Origin: Acanthosepion pharaonis
Lineage: Eukaryota > Mollusca > Cephalopoda > Sepiida > Sepiidae
DNA: 64,000 nt
NCBI GenBank assembly: GCA_903632075.3
Contig: CAHIKZ030000813.1
Span: forward strand, 992,501 to 1,056,500
Direction of reading: 5' to 3'
Part shown: in pieces, positions 1 to 10,059 of the stretch
How positions within the stretch are numbered: the stretch's first letter is position 1
Layout: each line of letters starts with the position of its first letter
Position numbers and translations under genes: made by a program
Notes under the pieces: model-generated
What the model was told of the DNA's origin: nothing
Databases searched by the model: none
What the model saw: the letters and a program-made list of their open reading frames with translations, nothing else

Positions 1-29
1 TAAAAATGGGTTTCAGATTTAAGTTTTGA

Positions 30-435
30 GGAATTTGTAGCGTTGTAGTTCAGACCAGTCACCAGGTTCGTTCTCAGTGTCCAGCTTGTGATTTAATGCA
101 AGGAAAATAATTCTTTGGTCGGACCGAAGAAATAAAAACCCTGAGACAAAATTGTGGCAGTCACCAACCTTCTCGTGAGGGTCGGCTGTAGAATAGCGAC
201 AAAAAAATGAGGCGAGGAGGCGAACGGTCTAATTGGCGTGTTTTCTTTTTTTGCGTCGTGGACGAACGGTCTTCTCACGACTGGAGTCGTTGAATCGCTG
301 ACCGACGTTGGTCATGACATCAACAATACAGCCCTTGTAGCGGTGCAGCTCAGGCCAGACATCAGTCGAACGCTTATGGCTTAATACAAGGAAAATAATT
401 CTTTGGTCGGATCATTACCGAAGAAATAAAAAAAA
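30..435. repeat. Direct repeat pair of about 105 bp
   Basis: Two related blocks, near 30-135 and 328-435, share the string aaggaaaataattctttggt followed by an A-rich tail, and both are preceded by a diverged 'gtagcg-tg-agttcag-ccag' segment. No coding capacity was recognised. They may be the ends of an unidentified element; the reverse ORF between them has no recognisable domain. Confidence 0.5.
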
Positions 436-439
436 AACA

Positions 440-780
440 ACATTTACTTATATTTACTCAAATATAAACGATCAAAATTTACCCATCCATGTACCAAGTA
501 AATGCTTACAGACTAAGATATAAATAATCAATTCCTTGAACCAAATAAACACCTACAATCTCGAATATAAACGATCAATATTTATTTAACTGCGAACCAT
601 GTAAATATACAATGAAATAATACAAAGGTAAAATATTTCTGCCTGAATCAATTAAATGCTTACAGAGTCACATTTAAACGATTAATATATACCTTTCAAC
701 GGACGAAATAAATGTTTAGACCAAACGGAATTAAGATATTAAGCTTAAGTTATAGCTTATAGACTTAAATAATAACAATA
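440..780. repeat. Degenerate AT-rich tandem repeat
   Basis: The motif aatataaacgatcaatattta recurs in diverged form roughly every 45-60 bp, alternating with blocks such as 'aagtaaatgcttaca'. The units are too diverged for a firm period. No gene is seen. Confidence 0.4.
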
Positions 781-811
781 ATAATAATAATAGTAATAGA
801 AAGTTTCTCAC

Positions 812-1860
812 TTGCTATCGCATGCATCATCCCAAAGCTGATGTTGATCGTCTGGATATGCCCAGATCCGAAGGAGGCAGAGAATTAGTTCAACTAGAAC
901 TGTCTTACAAAACTACAACAATTGGCCTTGAAAGATACTTGGAAACTACAGAAGACTGGATGATGATATGTGTCAAAGAACATGTAAGTAGTAAGCGACT
1001 TTATTCGGCAATAAAGGAAGCGAACAAGTTCAAAATGGAGTTTCAAATGGGTACAGAAATACAAGCACAATACACCGATTAAAGCTACAAAATACTTAAA
1101 AAAGAAAGCAAAAACAAATGCAACCGACCAGATACAGAAACAATGGCAAGATAAACCGCTTCACGGTCAATACTCTGCCCGTACCAAACAAGGTGATGTA
1201 GACAAACCCAGTACCCGTCATTGGCTAAGTAGTGCAGGGTTGAAAGCTGAAACTGAAGGTTTTATCCTTGCTGCACTGGACCAATGCTTGTTTTCTAGAA
1301 ATTACCAAGCACACATACTAAAATATTGCGTTAGCTCAAAATGCAGATTATGTGATAAATATCCAGAAACAATCGATCATCTTGTATCAGGTTGCATGGT
1401 ATTGACACCCACTGAATATAAAACATGGCATGATAGAGGGGGCAATATCTCCACTGGAAAATCTGCAACTTTTACGGAAAGGAAACTGAAAGAAATTGGT
1501 ATAAACACCGCCCAGATCCGGTTACGGAGATAGGACCTGTTACAATTTTATGGGACTACACAATAAACACAGACAGAACAATCACATCTAACCGCCCAGA
1601 TATTGTTATTAGAGACCGCCTCCTTATTGATATGGCAGTCTCTGCAGACTGCAATGTATGTTACAAGATCTTCAAAAAGCTATCAAAATACAATCTTGAA
1701 ATCGAAATCTCAAAAATTTGGCAAATGAGAGCAACAACAATACATGTCGTAGTCGGCTCTTTCGCATTGGTTGGAAAAGTTTCCAGTAGACTAATTGAAG
1801 GGATTCCTGGAGGGGAGAACAAGACGTTTCCTACCTTTCCCAGGTGTATTAGCTCATAAA
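812..1860 (+). mobile_element. R2/R4/Dong-type LINE, 3' part of ORF, decayed
   Basis: This is the C-terminal part of a non-LTR retrotransposon polyprotein, broken by frameshifts. In order: a post-RT segment reading HHPKADVDRLDMPRSEGG then LVQLELSYKTTTIGL (from 822); a CCHC zinc knuckle of form C-x2-C-x8-H-x4-C (CRLCDKYPETIDHLVSGC, near 1345-1400); and a restriction-like endonuclease segment with RPDIVIRD and LLIDMAV (near 1588-1640), followed by the conserved block ending GIPG. A CCHC plus PD-(D/E)XK arrangement after the RT is the hallmark of the R2/R4/NeSL group (established). Compared with the copy at 59050, about five residues are missing between the RPD and LLID motifs. It lacks the RT and is dead. 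R4/Dong is favoured by the (AAT)n association of related copies nearby. Confidence 0.75.
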
Positions 1861-1957
1861 TGAATGTAATGGATTCGACTGGAATTCGAACTCGGCTCCC
1901 CAGTTCCTCAATCCGAGCCGCTATCCATTACTCCACCGTGCCTCCTTGACAGACATA
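1858..1957 (-). mobile_element. tRNA-derived SINE head (family B)
   Basis: On the reverse strand an A box-like stretch (GGTGGAGTAATGGATAGCGG) is followed about 35 nt later by a B box-like CCGAGTTCGAATTCC, as in tRNA-derived pol III promoters. The same head and body recur at 11225, 24945, 33045, 57795 and 63205. Only the head and a few body bases are present; the element abuts the LINE fragment. Confidence 0.65.
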
Positions 1958-2400
1958 TACAAGTTAATAAAGCAGACACAGAGTTTAAAGTTTACAAACA
2001 AGAAATGCTTTCCCATTGACATGTTAGTTGCATTAGTTAAAAATATCGGTTAAAGAATATTACAGCACAAATAAATGTAAAGATCTTGGATTGAAATTGA
2101 AAACATATTGATGAAATACTGTCATTTCAATAATAACTGGAACACTAGGCACAATAAAAAAGGCAGAGAAAACATTATATTACTAATATCCCTTACCTTC
2201 GGCCTTGGCTAATAACGCAGTAAGAGATTGTACTAAGTAAAACCAATAATAATAACAATAATAATAATGAAAAGCAAAAGTAATATCCAAGAAAGGAAGA
2301 TTTACAGAAATACACTCAATAGATCTAGATTTTGTCACAAAGATTAGAAGGAATACAGCATAACCAAATGAAGGAGAAAGCAAGAAAACGTGTACTCAGT
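1958..2400. other. AT-rich spacer, no gene seen
   Basis: Low-complexity AT-rich sequence with a short imperfect (AAT)n near 2246-2270. No domain, RNA gene or element end was recognised in either strand. Confidence 0.4.
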
Positions 2401-2403
2401 TTT

Positions 2404-2466
2404 GGTATTCAGTACCAGACGTCAACTGGTATTCAGTACCAGACGCACACGTCTGGTACTGAATAC
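2404..2466. repeat. Tandem repeat of about 24 bp followed by a perfect hairpin
   Basis: The string ggtattcagtaccagacg occurs twice in direct orientation (2404 and 2428) and then once inverted. The second and third copies form a perfect stem: 17-bp arms at 2429-2445 and 2450-2466 with a 4-nt loop (caca). Confidence 0.9.
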
Positions 2467-2489
2467 AGAGTTGAATTCACAAAACAGAA

Positions 2490-2850
2490 TATCAGCCATT
2501 AATACTTTGGTTGTACTTGTGGTGCAATACAGTTTCAGCATCCTTAATGATGTGAGGGCATCAACAATTTTAGTTGTTGAAGGAACCCTCGGTTTCATTG
2601 AAAAAAGGATTCTGATAAACTCTTTGAAGAGATTCCTGGTAGACAATGCCTTAAAGAAATACAAAAATTGTACTCCCAAGTACAGCTCACGACGTTGGAA
2701 GGTCTTTATCTATGTAATATGTGTGATTTGAGTATTTTTTTGTTTTTATTTTTTTTTTAAATAATGCTCGAGGGGAAAATGTCATGATGCCATTTCTAAC
2801 CTTAGGTCTCTGATTGTGACCCGTGAAGAGAGTATACACTAGAAATCAAA

Positions 2851-2892
<42 letters not shown>
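2490..2892 (+). mobile_element. R4/Dong-like LINE 3' end, copy 2
   Basis: Corresponds to the endonuclease C-terminus and 3' UTR of the element at 812. Visible blocks are RASTILVVEGTLGFIEKR and a diverged EIQKLYS-type segment, followed by the conserved UTR string atgtcatgatgccatttct and an (AAT)n tail at about 2852-2892. It is 5'-truncated, and the next copy begins right after its tail. Confidence 0.7.
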
Positions 2893-2893
<1 letters not shown>

Positions 2894-3238
2894 TCAAAAA
2901 GCTATCAAATTACAAGGACCTTGAAATCGAAATCTCAAAAATGTGGCACATGGGAACATCAACAATCCCCGTTGTAGTTGGAGCCCTCGGATTGGTTGGA
3001 AAAGATTCCAATAGACTAATTGAAGGGATTTCTGGAAGCCCATGCCTTAAAGAAATACAAAATAATTGTTCTGAAGAGTACAGCCAACATACGAAGGGCT
3101 TTATCTATGTCATTTTTTTCTTTTGTCAGTGGAATATGTCATGGTGCCATTTCTAACATTAGATCTCTGAGCGGGACTCGGGACGAAATGTGTACACACC
3201 AGAAATCAAAGGAAATAAAAGTAAAAATAATAATAATA
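2893..3238 (+). mobile_element. R4/Dong-like LINE 3' end, copy 3
   Basis: Starts immediately after the (AAT)n of the previous copy. Reads KKLSNYKDLEIEISKMW, then STIPVVVGALGLVGK and RLIEGISG, then the shared 3' UTR (atgtcatggtgccatttct) ending in a short (AAT)n at about 3226-3238. The frame is open for 71 codons from 2941. It is the best-preserved example of this C-terminal block in the window. Confidence 0.75.
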
Positions 3239-3860
3239 TGAAACTGTCGACCATATTATCTCAGCATGTCCGGAACTAGCAAAAAAAAAAAAAAAATGAA
3301 TATACCCACAGACATAAGAAGGTAGCGACATATGTACACTGGAAGATATGCAAGAAGCACAAAATCGAAACCATTGACAGATGGCATGAGCACCAACCAG
3401 ACACATTACCGAATACGTTTTCTGGGGTATGCCAATTCATATTGACAGGGAAATAAAAACCAACAGACCTGATATTATCATAAAAGACAAGAACTTAAGA
3501 AAGTGTATGCTTATTGGCATAGCAGTGCCATCTGAGAGAAATATCTACATGAAAATGATTGAGAAATTGTACAAATACATGGACCTGGAGATCGAGATTA
3601 ATAGGATGTGGAGAAGGAAAACTGAGATTGTACCAATAGTAATCGGAGCTCTGGATCTCGTGAGAAAACGAATGGACAATTTTACTAACATTGCCATAGG
3701 TAACATCTATATACAAACTGCCCAGAAGATCGCCCTACTAGGAACATCCCATATACTGAGAAAGGTGCTATTAATTAAATAAAAATTCTTCTATGGGGTC
3801 TAAGGACCATAGCTTTGACCTGGCTCTACAGGATACGAAGCAAGAAACATAACATACACA

Positions 3861-3894
<34 letters not shown>

Positions 3895-3896
3895 TC
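3239..3896 (+). mobile_element. R2/R4-type LINE 3' end, second lineage
   Basis: Begins directly at ETVDHIISAC, the H-x4-C half of the CCHC knuckle, so the copy is 5'-truncated there. Downstream, an open frame of 117 codons (3429-3782) carries NRPDIIIKDKN, then LIGIAVPSERN, then EIEINRMWRRK and IVPIVIGALDLV, ending TAQKIALLGTSHILRKVLLIK. The C-terminus (LLGT..ILRKVL) differs from the neighbouring lineage, which ends EIQKLYS..LYLCKMC. The second catalytic acid of the PD-x14-D motif is glycine here (LIGIAVP against LIDMAV in relatives), so the nuclease would be inactive. The copy ends in (AAT)n at 3861-3894. Confidence 0.75.
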
Positions 3897-4050
3897 TATG
3901 AAGAGTTTTATCTGTAAAAAATGTGTTGCTTTTTTTAACAAAAATGATCAGTCGAAAATGTCAAGAAGCCATTTCTGATTATAAGTCACTTGTTGGGACT
4001 CGGAAGGAGATGTGTATGCAACATAAAAGAAATACTACTACTATTACTAC
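3897..4050 (+). mobile_element. R4/Dong-like LINE 3' UTR fragment, copy 5
   Basis: A short 3' piece: GAAGAGTTTTATCTGTAAAA corresponds to the codons for EGLYLCK, followed by the family UTR (aaatgtcaagaagccatttct ... tgttgggactcgg) and an irregular (ACT)n/(AAT)n-like tail. It starts straight after the (AAT)n of the preceding copy. Confidence 0.65.
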
Positions 4051-4095
4051 TACTACAACTTCAAATGATGATGATGATGATGATGATGATGATAA
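4031..4095. repeat. (ACT)n and (GAT)n microsatellites
   Basis: Imperfect ACT/ATT triplets are followed by about ten GAT/ATG triplets near 4066-4094. Confidence 0.9.
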
Positions 4096-4844
4096 AGACT
4101 AAGCAGGTCTCTCGTGGATGGTGACTGGTTTGAAATGGTTAGAGGTGTAAGCATGTAATATTTTCTCTGGGGAAATGAAGATGGTTTACAGTAATTATCC
4201 TGTTCATTACCATAGATATGCTTCTCTACGGTCAGGCAACTGAGAAGCAGTCATGTCCTGGTTATGTCCTTTAGGGGCTGATGAACTGTGCGTATCTTCT
4301 CATGAGCGGGAGTAGTGTGTGGAGCACCATGCGTGGATGTCGGGAGTTTTTTATTCTTCATAAGTTTGCAAAATGTAACTGCAAAGATTACTTGTGAGAC
4401 GCATAATGTTACTTGGGATCAATTTCAGGTAGAGACCGCAGACAGCGTGACATGACCTGAAGGTATTTCTAACTGGGCACCATTTCGAATGTTATGTGAT
4501 GATTTTATTTTTTTTTTAAATGTCACTCTATTGCGTATACTTGGCTGAGGCAAATTTACCCGGTATACTCTACGTAACACCAGAACATTAGGAGGAGTAT
4601 CAGAGAATTTTGCCCATTGGTTGAAAAAATAAATTCATCAGTGATAATGCATTTCTATAGTAAAATAATTTACATTGCATTTTACAGTGAAAACATTGAC
4701 TTTGATTGACATGGACTATAATTAAAGACACTATATAAAGATGGGACAACAATGAAAATTAGAACGTTAGATCCTCATACAGTCGACACTAAATGGAAAC
4801 CGTGACTATAATTTCAATGGGAATTATTTTCTCTGCAACCATCA
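4096..4844. other. Unannotated spacer
   Basis: Mixed-composition sequence without a recognisable element, RNA or domain. No ORF of note on either strand. Confidence 0.4.
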
Positions 4845-6540
4845 GCGAGGTTTTGACGTATCAGATAAATAAATTCTTATCGTTATGTATGTAATCCTTA
4901 GAGGGAATGGAAGTTTTAACATGTTCGTATAATAAATCAGTGGAAGTTATATATGCAAACCTTAGAGGGAATGAAAGTTTTAACATGTTAGTATAATAAA
5001 TCAATGGAAGTTATATATGTAATCCTAAGAGGGAATGAAAGTTTTAACATGTTAGTATAATAAATCAATGGAAGTTATATATGTAAACCTTAGAGGGAAT
5101 GAAAGTTTTAACATGTTAGTATAATAAATCAATGGAAGTTATATATGTAATCCTAAGAGGGAATGAAAGTTTTAACATGTTAGTATAATAAATCAATGGA
5201 AGTTATATATGTAATCCAGAGGGAATGAAAGTTTTAACATGTTAGTATAATAAATCAATGGAAGTTATATATGTAAACCTTAGAGGGAATGAAAGTTTTA
5301 ACATGTTAGTATAATAAATCAATGGAAGTTATATATGTAATCCTAAGAGGGAATGAAAGTTTTAACATGTTAGTATAATAAATCAATGGAAGTTATATAT
5401 GTAATCCTTAGAGGAATGAAAGTTTTAACATGTTAGTATAATAAATCAATGGAAGTTATATATGTAAACCTTAGAGGAATGAAAGTTTTAACATGTTAGT
5501 ATAATAAATCAATGGAAGTTATTATATATGTAATCCTAAAGAGTATAATAAATGAAAAGTTTTAACATGTTAGTATAATAAATCAATGGAAGTTATATAT
5601 GTAAACCTTAGAGGGAATGAAATTTTAACATGTTAGTATAATAAATCAATGGAAGTTATATATGTAAACCTTAGAGGGAATGAAAGTTTTAACATGTTAG
5701 TATAATAAATCAATGGAAGTTATATATGTAAACCTTAGAGGGAATGAAAGTTTTAACATGTTAGTATAATAAATCAATGGAAGTTTATATGTAATCCTTA
5801 GAGGGAATGAGAGTTTTAACATGTTAGTATAATAAATCAATGGAAGTTATATATGTAAACCTTAGAGGGAATGAAAGTTTTAACATGTTAGTATAATAAA
5901 TCAATGGAAGTTATATATGTAATCCTAAGAGGGAATGAAAGTTTTAACATGTTAGTATAATAAATCAATGGAAGTTATATATGTAAACCTTAGAGGGAAT
6001 GAAAGTTTTAACATGTTAGTATAATAAATCAATGGAAGTTATATATGTAATCCTTAGAGGGAATGAGAGTTTTAACATGTTAGTATAATAAATCAATGGA
6101 AGTTATATATGTAATCCTAAGAGGGAATGAAAGTTTTAACATGTTAGTATAATAAATCAATGGAAGTTATATATGTAATCCTAAGAGGGAATGAAAGTTT
6201 TAACATGTTAGTATAATAAATCAATGGGAGTTATATATGTAAACCTTAGAGGGAATGAAAGTTTTAACATGTTAGTATAATAAATCAATGGAAGTTATAT
6301 ATGTAAGCCTAAGAGGGAATGAAAGTTTTAACATGTTAGTATAATAAATTCTAATCGTTATGCATGCAATGATTAGGAGAGAAGGAAAGTTTTGTCGTAT
6401 TCGTTTAAAAAAAATCTTAAGCGTTGTATATGTAATCATTAGAGGGAATGACAATTTTCACACATTAGTTTACTAAATTCCACTCGTTATATTTAAGAGA
6501 ATGAAAGTTTTGATGTATTTGTTTAATAAATCCTACCTGT
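4845..6540. repeat. 64-bp satellite array, about 23 core units
   Basis: A 64-bp unit runs from about 4893 to 6350. Unit starts fall at 4893, 4957, 5021, 5085, 5149 and so on at 64-bp steps, with a few indels near 5213, 5402 and 5532. Each unit contains gggaatgaaagttttaacat and aataaatcaatggaagttat. Three start variants alternate: aaaccttag, aatcctaag and aatccttag. Flanks at 4845-4892 and 6351-6540 hold strongly diverged units. A homogeneous core with decayed edges is the expected pattern under unequal exchange (established). No ORF here is meaningful. Confidence 0.95.
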
Positions 6541-6878
6541 GATATCACGTTGCATAAAAAACGAATTCATATATAATGTAAAAAGAACCAACAGCAAAAA
6601 AAAAAAAAAAAAAAACTCATATAAATATTTGCATTTTATTAGCGATGGTGAGAATGTTGAAAAATTCAAAATTTTAATCGTCGTAATCAAAGTTTTATAA
6701 CTTTTTAGTAATGTCATTGAAATCAGAGTGTTGGATATAGCGTTACTGAAAGATGTATGAAAAGTCGAATAATGGCTGACCTCAGGCATTAACGCCTTTC
6801 CATCTCAATAGCAGACATGCTGGAATTTTGTCGATACAGTACGTCATAAAAATAAAATGTGGTAGTCATATTACATAT

Positions 6879-7497
6879 CTAGCAGTAGAGCCCGGCGTTG
6901 CCCGGGTATGTAACAGTAAGAGATAGATCAAGTATCGACCATCATAAAGACTGAAAAATAAAAGTGACAAAGATTATTGTCTTAATTTTTTTTTTTTTTT
7001 TTACGAAATGGTCAAACCCAAAATCAAACAAAAACATTGTTTTCAATCGTTATGAGTCAACCGATTGAATAGAATTTTATTATAAACACTTGTCTTGTAA
7101 ATGGAATTTTTAAAGCAGTCTGATTGTAAAAATAAAAGAAAAAAGTGTGCAAGACAATAAGAAACACTATCTGCCAAAAAAGTGAAGTTTTGTTGAAATC
7201 GGTTGAAAAATGTGGGAAATCCGATCCCATATATAAACGAAACACACACACACACACACACACACAGTCAACCTGGGTTTATAATAAGTGTAACTCGATA
7301 ACTTGATATTAATAAGTATAACTCGATATGAGTTGTCCCCTTTCATTAATGCCTCTTAATCATGTTTTCAAATTGATTTCATGCAAAAACAATTGTGTTT
7401 TTCCCATTTTTGGCGCTATCAGAACCACCGCAAGGTAATTTTACGTAGTCCTGTGAAATTTTGTTGAAATCGGTTGAAAAATGTAGAAATCCGATCA

Positions 7498-7551
<54 letters not shown>

Positions 7552-7585
7552 CACAATCTGCGTTTTATAATAAGTAAGATCTAGC
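6879..7585 (-). mobile_element. Helitron-like non-autonomous element
   Basis: Read on the reverse strand, the right end has a GC hairpin (cccgg-gcaacg-ccggg, plus-strand 6891-6906) followed 8 nt later by CTAG at 6879-6882. That is the hairpin plus CTRR terminus of Helitrons (established). The other end is less certain; it lies near 'tcttacttattataaaacgc' (about 7560-7585). The interior holds two related blocks, tgttgaaatcggttgaaaaatg plus (AC)n, at 7191-7266 and 7461-7555, so part of the element is duplicated. No Rep/helicase coding sequence is seen. Confidence 0.5.
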
Positions 7586-7641
7586 AAAACGACACAGGTG
7601 CTATGAAAATTCTACTTATGGATGAATCTTCATGTAGTTTA

Positions 7642-7644
<3 letters not shown>

Positions 7645-7684
<40 letters not shown>
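7645..7684. repeat. (TA)n microsatellite
   Basis: Twenty TA units, abutting the 3' end of the reverse-strand RTE copy. The ORF with a YIYIYI run is an artefact of this tract. Confidence 0.95.
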
Positions 7685-7685
<1 letters not shown>

Positions 7686-7689
7686 TTCT

Positions 7690-8700
7690 TTATGGGCTGT
7701 GTGACCTTAGGATATAGGCGATCATGAATCTCCACAACTTCCTGTCCTTTGTACCTCTTAATGAATTTAGTCTTTCTGTTATTTCTTCTAAACCTTGTTC
7801 CGCCATACACCTCACTAAGTATGTTATGCGATTTTTCTTCTGCTCCTCTTGCCTTCAATCTTTCCTGTGAGTATCATATTTTCCAAGCCCTCTTTCCTCA
7901 TTATAATCCCTAGAAATAGCAACTGTCTCTTCATGATATTAAGTATAAGTTTCTTTTTTGTTTTAATTTTCTCTAAAGCGTCATCATTGCTCATGTGTTC
8001 GGTCGATGGATAAATCCAGCATCCTTCTGTAGAACCACATTTTTGTTGCTCCGTCTCTTCTTCATCTTTGAGGAGATTGTCGAGTACTCACCAGTATTTA
8101 GGAGGACAGACATCACGTAACAGTTCAGTAGTCTTTTCCCTGTTTATAGCGAAGTTTTTCTATTTCTTAATACTCTGCTTAGCTTTTGGAATGCATCTTT
8201 GGCTATCCTAATATGTCTTCGGATTTCAGTGTCACAATTTCCGATTTGCTTTTCCCACTTTGGGTTCATCTTTTTGCTAACAGCCATGCATTCTGTCTTC
8301 TTGCAAGCGATGTTTAGTCCTTTCTTCTCGCTTTCTTTCACTACATTCTGTAGGAGTTTTTCGTAGTTTTTATTCCGTATCTGCCATCAAAACAATGTCA
8401 TGTTTATATCTCATGTTGTTAAGATTGTGTCCGCCGATAAACAATCCTGATAGGACTTATAATTCTCTCGGAATCGTTTCGGAGTACAGGTTGAATAAGT
8501 CCGGTGAGAAGACACACCCTTGTCTTACACCCCGTTCTATTTTGTTATATGCTGAACTCATTTTCTATCCGTATGCAGGCGGTTTGCTGTCAGTATAGAT
8601 TCTTGATTATTCTCATATCCTTTCCAAATATATCAAAGTTGCTGAGCAGTTCAACAGATCTTTGTGTTGTACTTTATCGAATGCCGTTGCGTAATCTTAC
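7690..8700 (-). mobile_element. RTE-type LINE, RT thumb and C-terminus, decayed
   Basis: Reverse-strand reading gives, in order: MRIIKNLYWQQTACIRIENE near 8600; the RT motif RQGCVFSPDLFN near 8500; DIVLMADTE near 8390, the degraded equivalent of the A-DD catalytic box; SEKKGLNIACKKTECMAVSK near 8300; CDTEIRRHIRIAKDAFQKLS near 8190; and RNRKTSL. This order matches RTE/BovB-like ORF2 proteins (established pattern). Stops and frameshifts are frequent and the apurinic endonuclease domain is absent. A second copy lies at 56590-57340 and a short piece at 47525. Confidence 0.75.
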
Positions 8701-8703
8701 TTA

Positions 8704-8706
<3 letters not shown>

Positions 8707-8765
<59 letters not shown>
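8707..8765. repeat. (TA)n microsatellite
   Basis: About 29 TA units separating the RTE copy from the SINE copy downstream. Confidence 0.95.
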
Positions 8766-8768
<3 letters not shown>

Positions 8769-9075
8769 GACTATTGTCCTCATTGTTATCACAAGGTTTC
8801 GGCCGTTGAGAACTCCGGACTTTATCAGGTGTTCATTCATCTGGGTAACTTACAAGGAATTCTAAACTGAACCCTTTATTCAATCTACGAGGATGGACTG
8901 TTCTCTTTACACTGCCTATGTTTAGGGATATCGTCTAGCTCCTGTTTTTAGTACTGCATAGTTATTGCTTGCCCGTTTCTACTGAGTGCAAGAACACACT
9001 AACAAACCCAGGGATTGAATTCACAAGCACTATGTTACCAAATTCACAAACCAATGTTTTAATCCACTAGGCCAT
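8766..9075 (-). mobile_element. SINE family A copy, reverse strand, diverged
   Basis: Contains tcagactattgtcctcattg, aaggtttcggccgttgagaa and ctgaaccctttattc, all shared with copies at 14236, 47606, 55088 and 58078. The tRNA-like head lies at the high-coordinate end (ccactaggccat near 9064). More diverged than the other copies. Confidence 0.55.
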
Positions 9076-9094
9076 CATAGAGAACCATTCCTCC

Positions 9095-9650
9095 ACCTGT
9101 TAGCATGGCTGATGCTAACCTCCAGGAGAACGACTCATTGCACATTCTTGGTCTCACATTATCTAATGACATGAAAAGAAGCGATTTTTTAAATCAGTTC
9201 ACTCCAATCAAGGCGATAACACCACTAAGATCGGAGGAGGGGGTACTAGGAGTGAAAAAAGAATGAGAAGACTTTAGAAAGAACAGAAAAAATCAATCTT
9301 AAGCAGGAAATAAGGGATAAAACTATTCTCCGGACGACAGGCGAACCAATCTACTCCTATTGAAGGAAAAAGATTAAATAGTAAATAAAATTTTTCGAGT
9401 TTTAGGTGGAGACGTTAGAATTATAGAATTGAAGTAGGCTTTAGGAGGAACCGAAAAAAAAATTCTAAACAGGAAACAAGGGATAAACTTCTGCTTCTCA
9501 ATTGATAGGTTTACTACGAAGAAGGTTAGGTCACTGTGTCGGGCCAGACACTTTTTCTTGTCAGAATCCATTTTGCAGATTTAGAAATCTACCATTCGTC
9601 CGTGCATTGAATATTGCATTAACTATCTGATCTGATGCTTCTGTTATGGC
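9095..9650 (+). mobile_element. CR1-type LINE ORF2 fragment, split by an insertion
   Basis: Part 1 (9098-9240) reads SMADANLQENDSLHILGLTL then SNDMK, the segment after the RT catalytic core in CR1-like ORF2 proteins. Part 2 (9577-9640) reads KSTIRPCIEYC, which in intact relatives lies about 30-40 residues later. The intervening sequence is foreign. Other pieces of the family are at 45365, 49722, 55730 and 57684. Confidence 0.6.
9245..9572. repeat. Insertion with internal duplication
   Basis: Sequence interrupting the CR1 fragment. Two blocks about 180 bp apart, near 9265-9325 and 9440-9500, share the order agaacagaaaaaat ... taaacaggaaacaagggata in diverged form. No TIR or coding sequence was recognised. 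Confidence 0.4.
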
Positions 9651-9799
9651 TGTTCTAGCAAAATCACGTGGTAGAGATAAACACTCAGTTGTGGAGCAAG
9701 CTAAGTGAATAATAATCCAACCTTTGGAAAGAGAGCTATTTATGTTGCCATGGAGCATCCCATTGTGCTAAAGTGGGATAGTCCATTGCTTGGGCTGTG

Positions 9800-9945
9800 A
9801 TTGGCTGCTGGTACCTGAGTGGAGGTATTTCTATATAAATACCAGCTTGATTCATCAGTTAGTTTGCAGGGTTTGTATTAAGTTACAACCTGCTTCATTT
9901 TTGTCTACCAGCTGGACGCTAGCTGGGACCTTTACGCCGGTAAGT
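9800..9945 (+). promoter_or_regulatory. Pol II core promoter-like segment with possible splice donor
   Basis: An inverted CCAAT box (ATTGG, 9800-9804), a TATA box (tatataaata, 9832-9841) and an initiator-like TCAGTT (9855-9860) are spaced as in a TATA-Inr promoter, with predicted +1 near 9857. A consensus donor, GTAAGT, follows at 9940-9945, giving a possible 83-nt leader without ATG. No downstream coding exon is recognisable. An LTR promoter is at least as likely as a host promoter, since an LTR-like repeat begins about 115 bp downstream. Confidence 0.45.
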
Positions 9946-10059
9946 ACTGTTTATTATTGTTATTCTACAGCTGTAACCAAGAAAGGTTATTGAAAAGAAT
10001 AATCACACGAAGGTTTATAATGAACGATAATACATAGGAAAAGAACAACACATAAGATT

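Noticed and set aside
4893..6350. CRISPR-like or gene-encoded repeat
   Set aside because: Contiguous 64-bp satellite units without spacers; stops occur in all frames.
8504..8870. ORFs with long YIYIYI runs, here and at 10797, 13702, 16294, 28121, 30485, 39573, 43010, 60586 and 61616
   Set aside because: Translations of (TA)n tracts; any recognisable part belongs to a mobile element.
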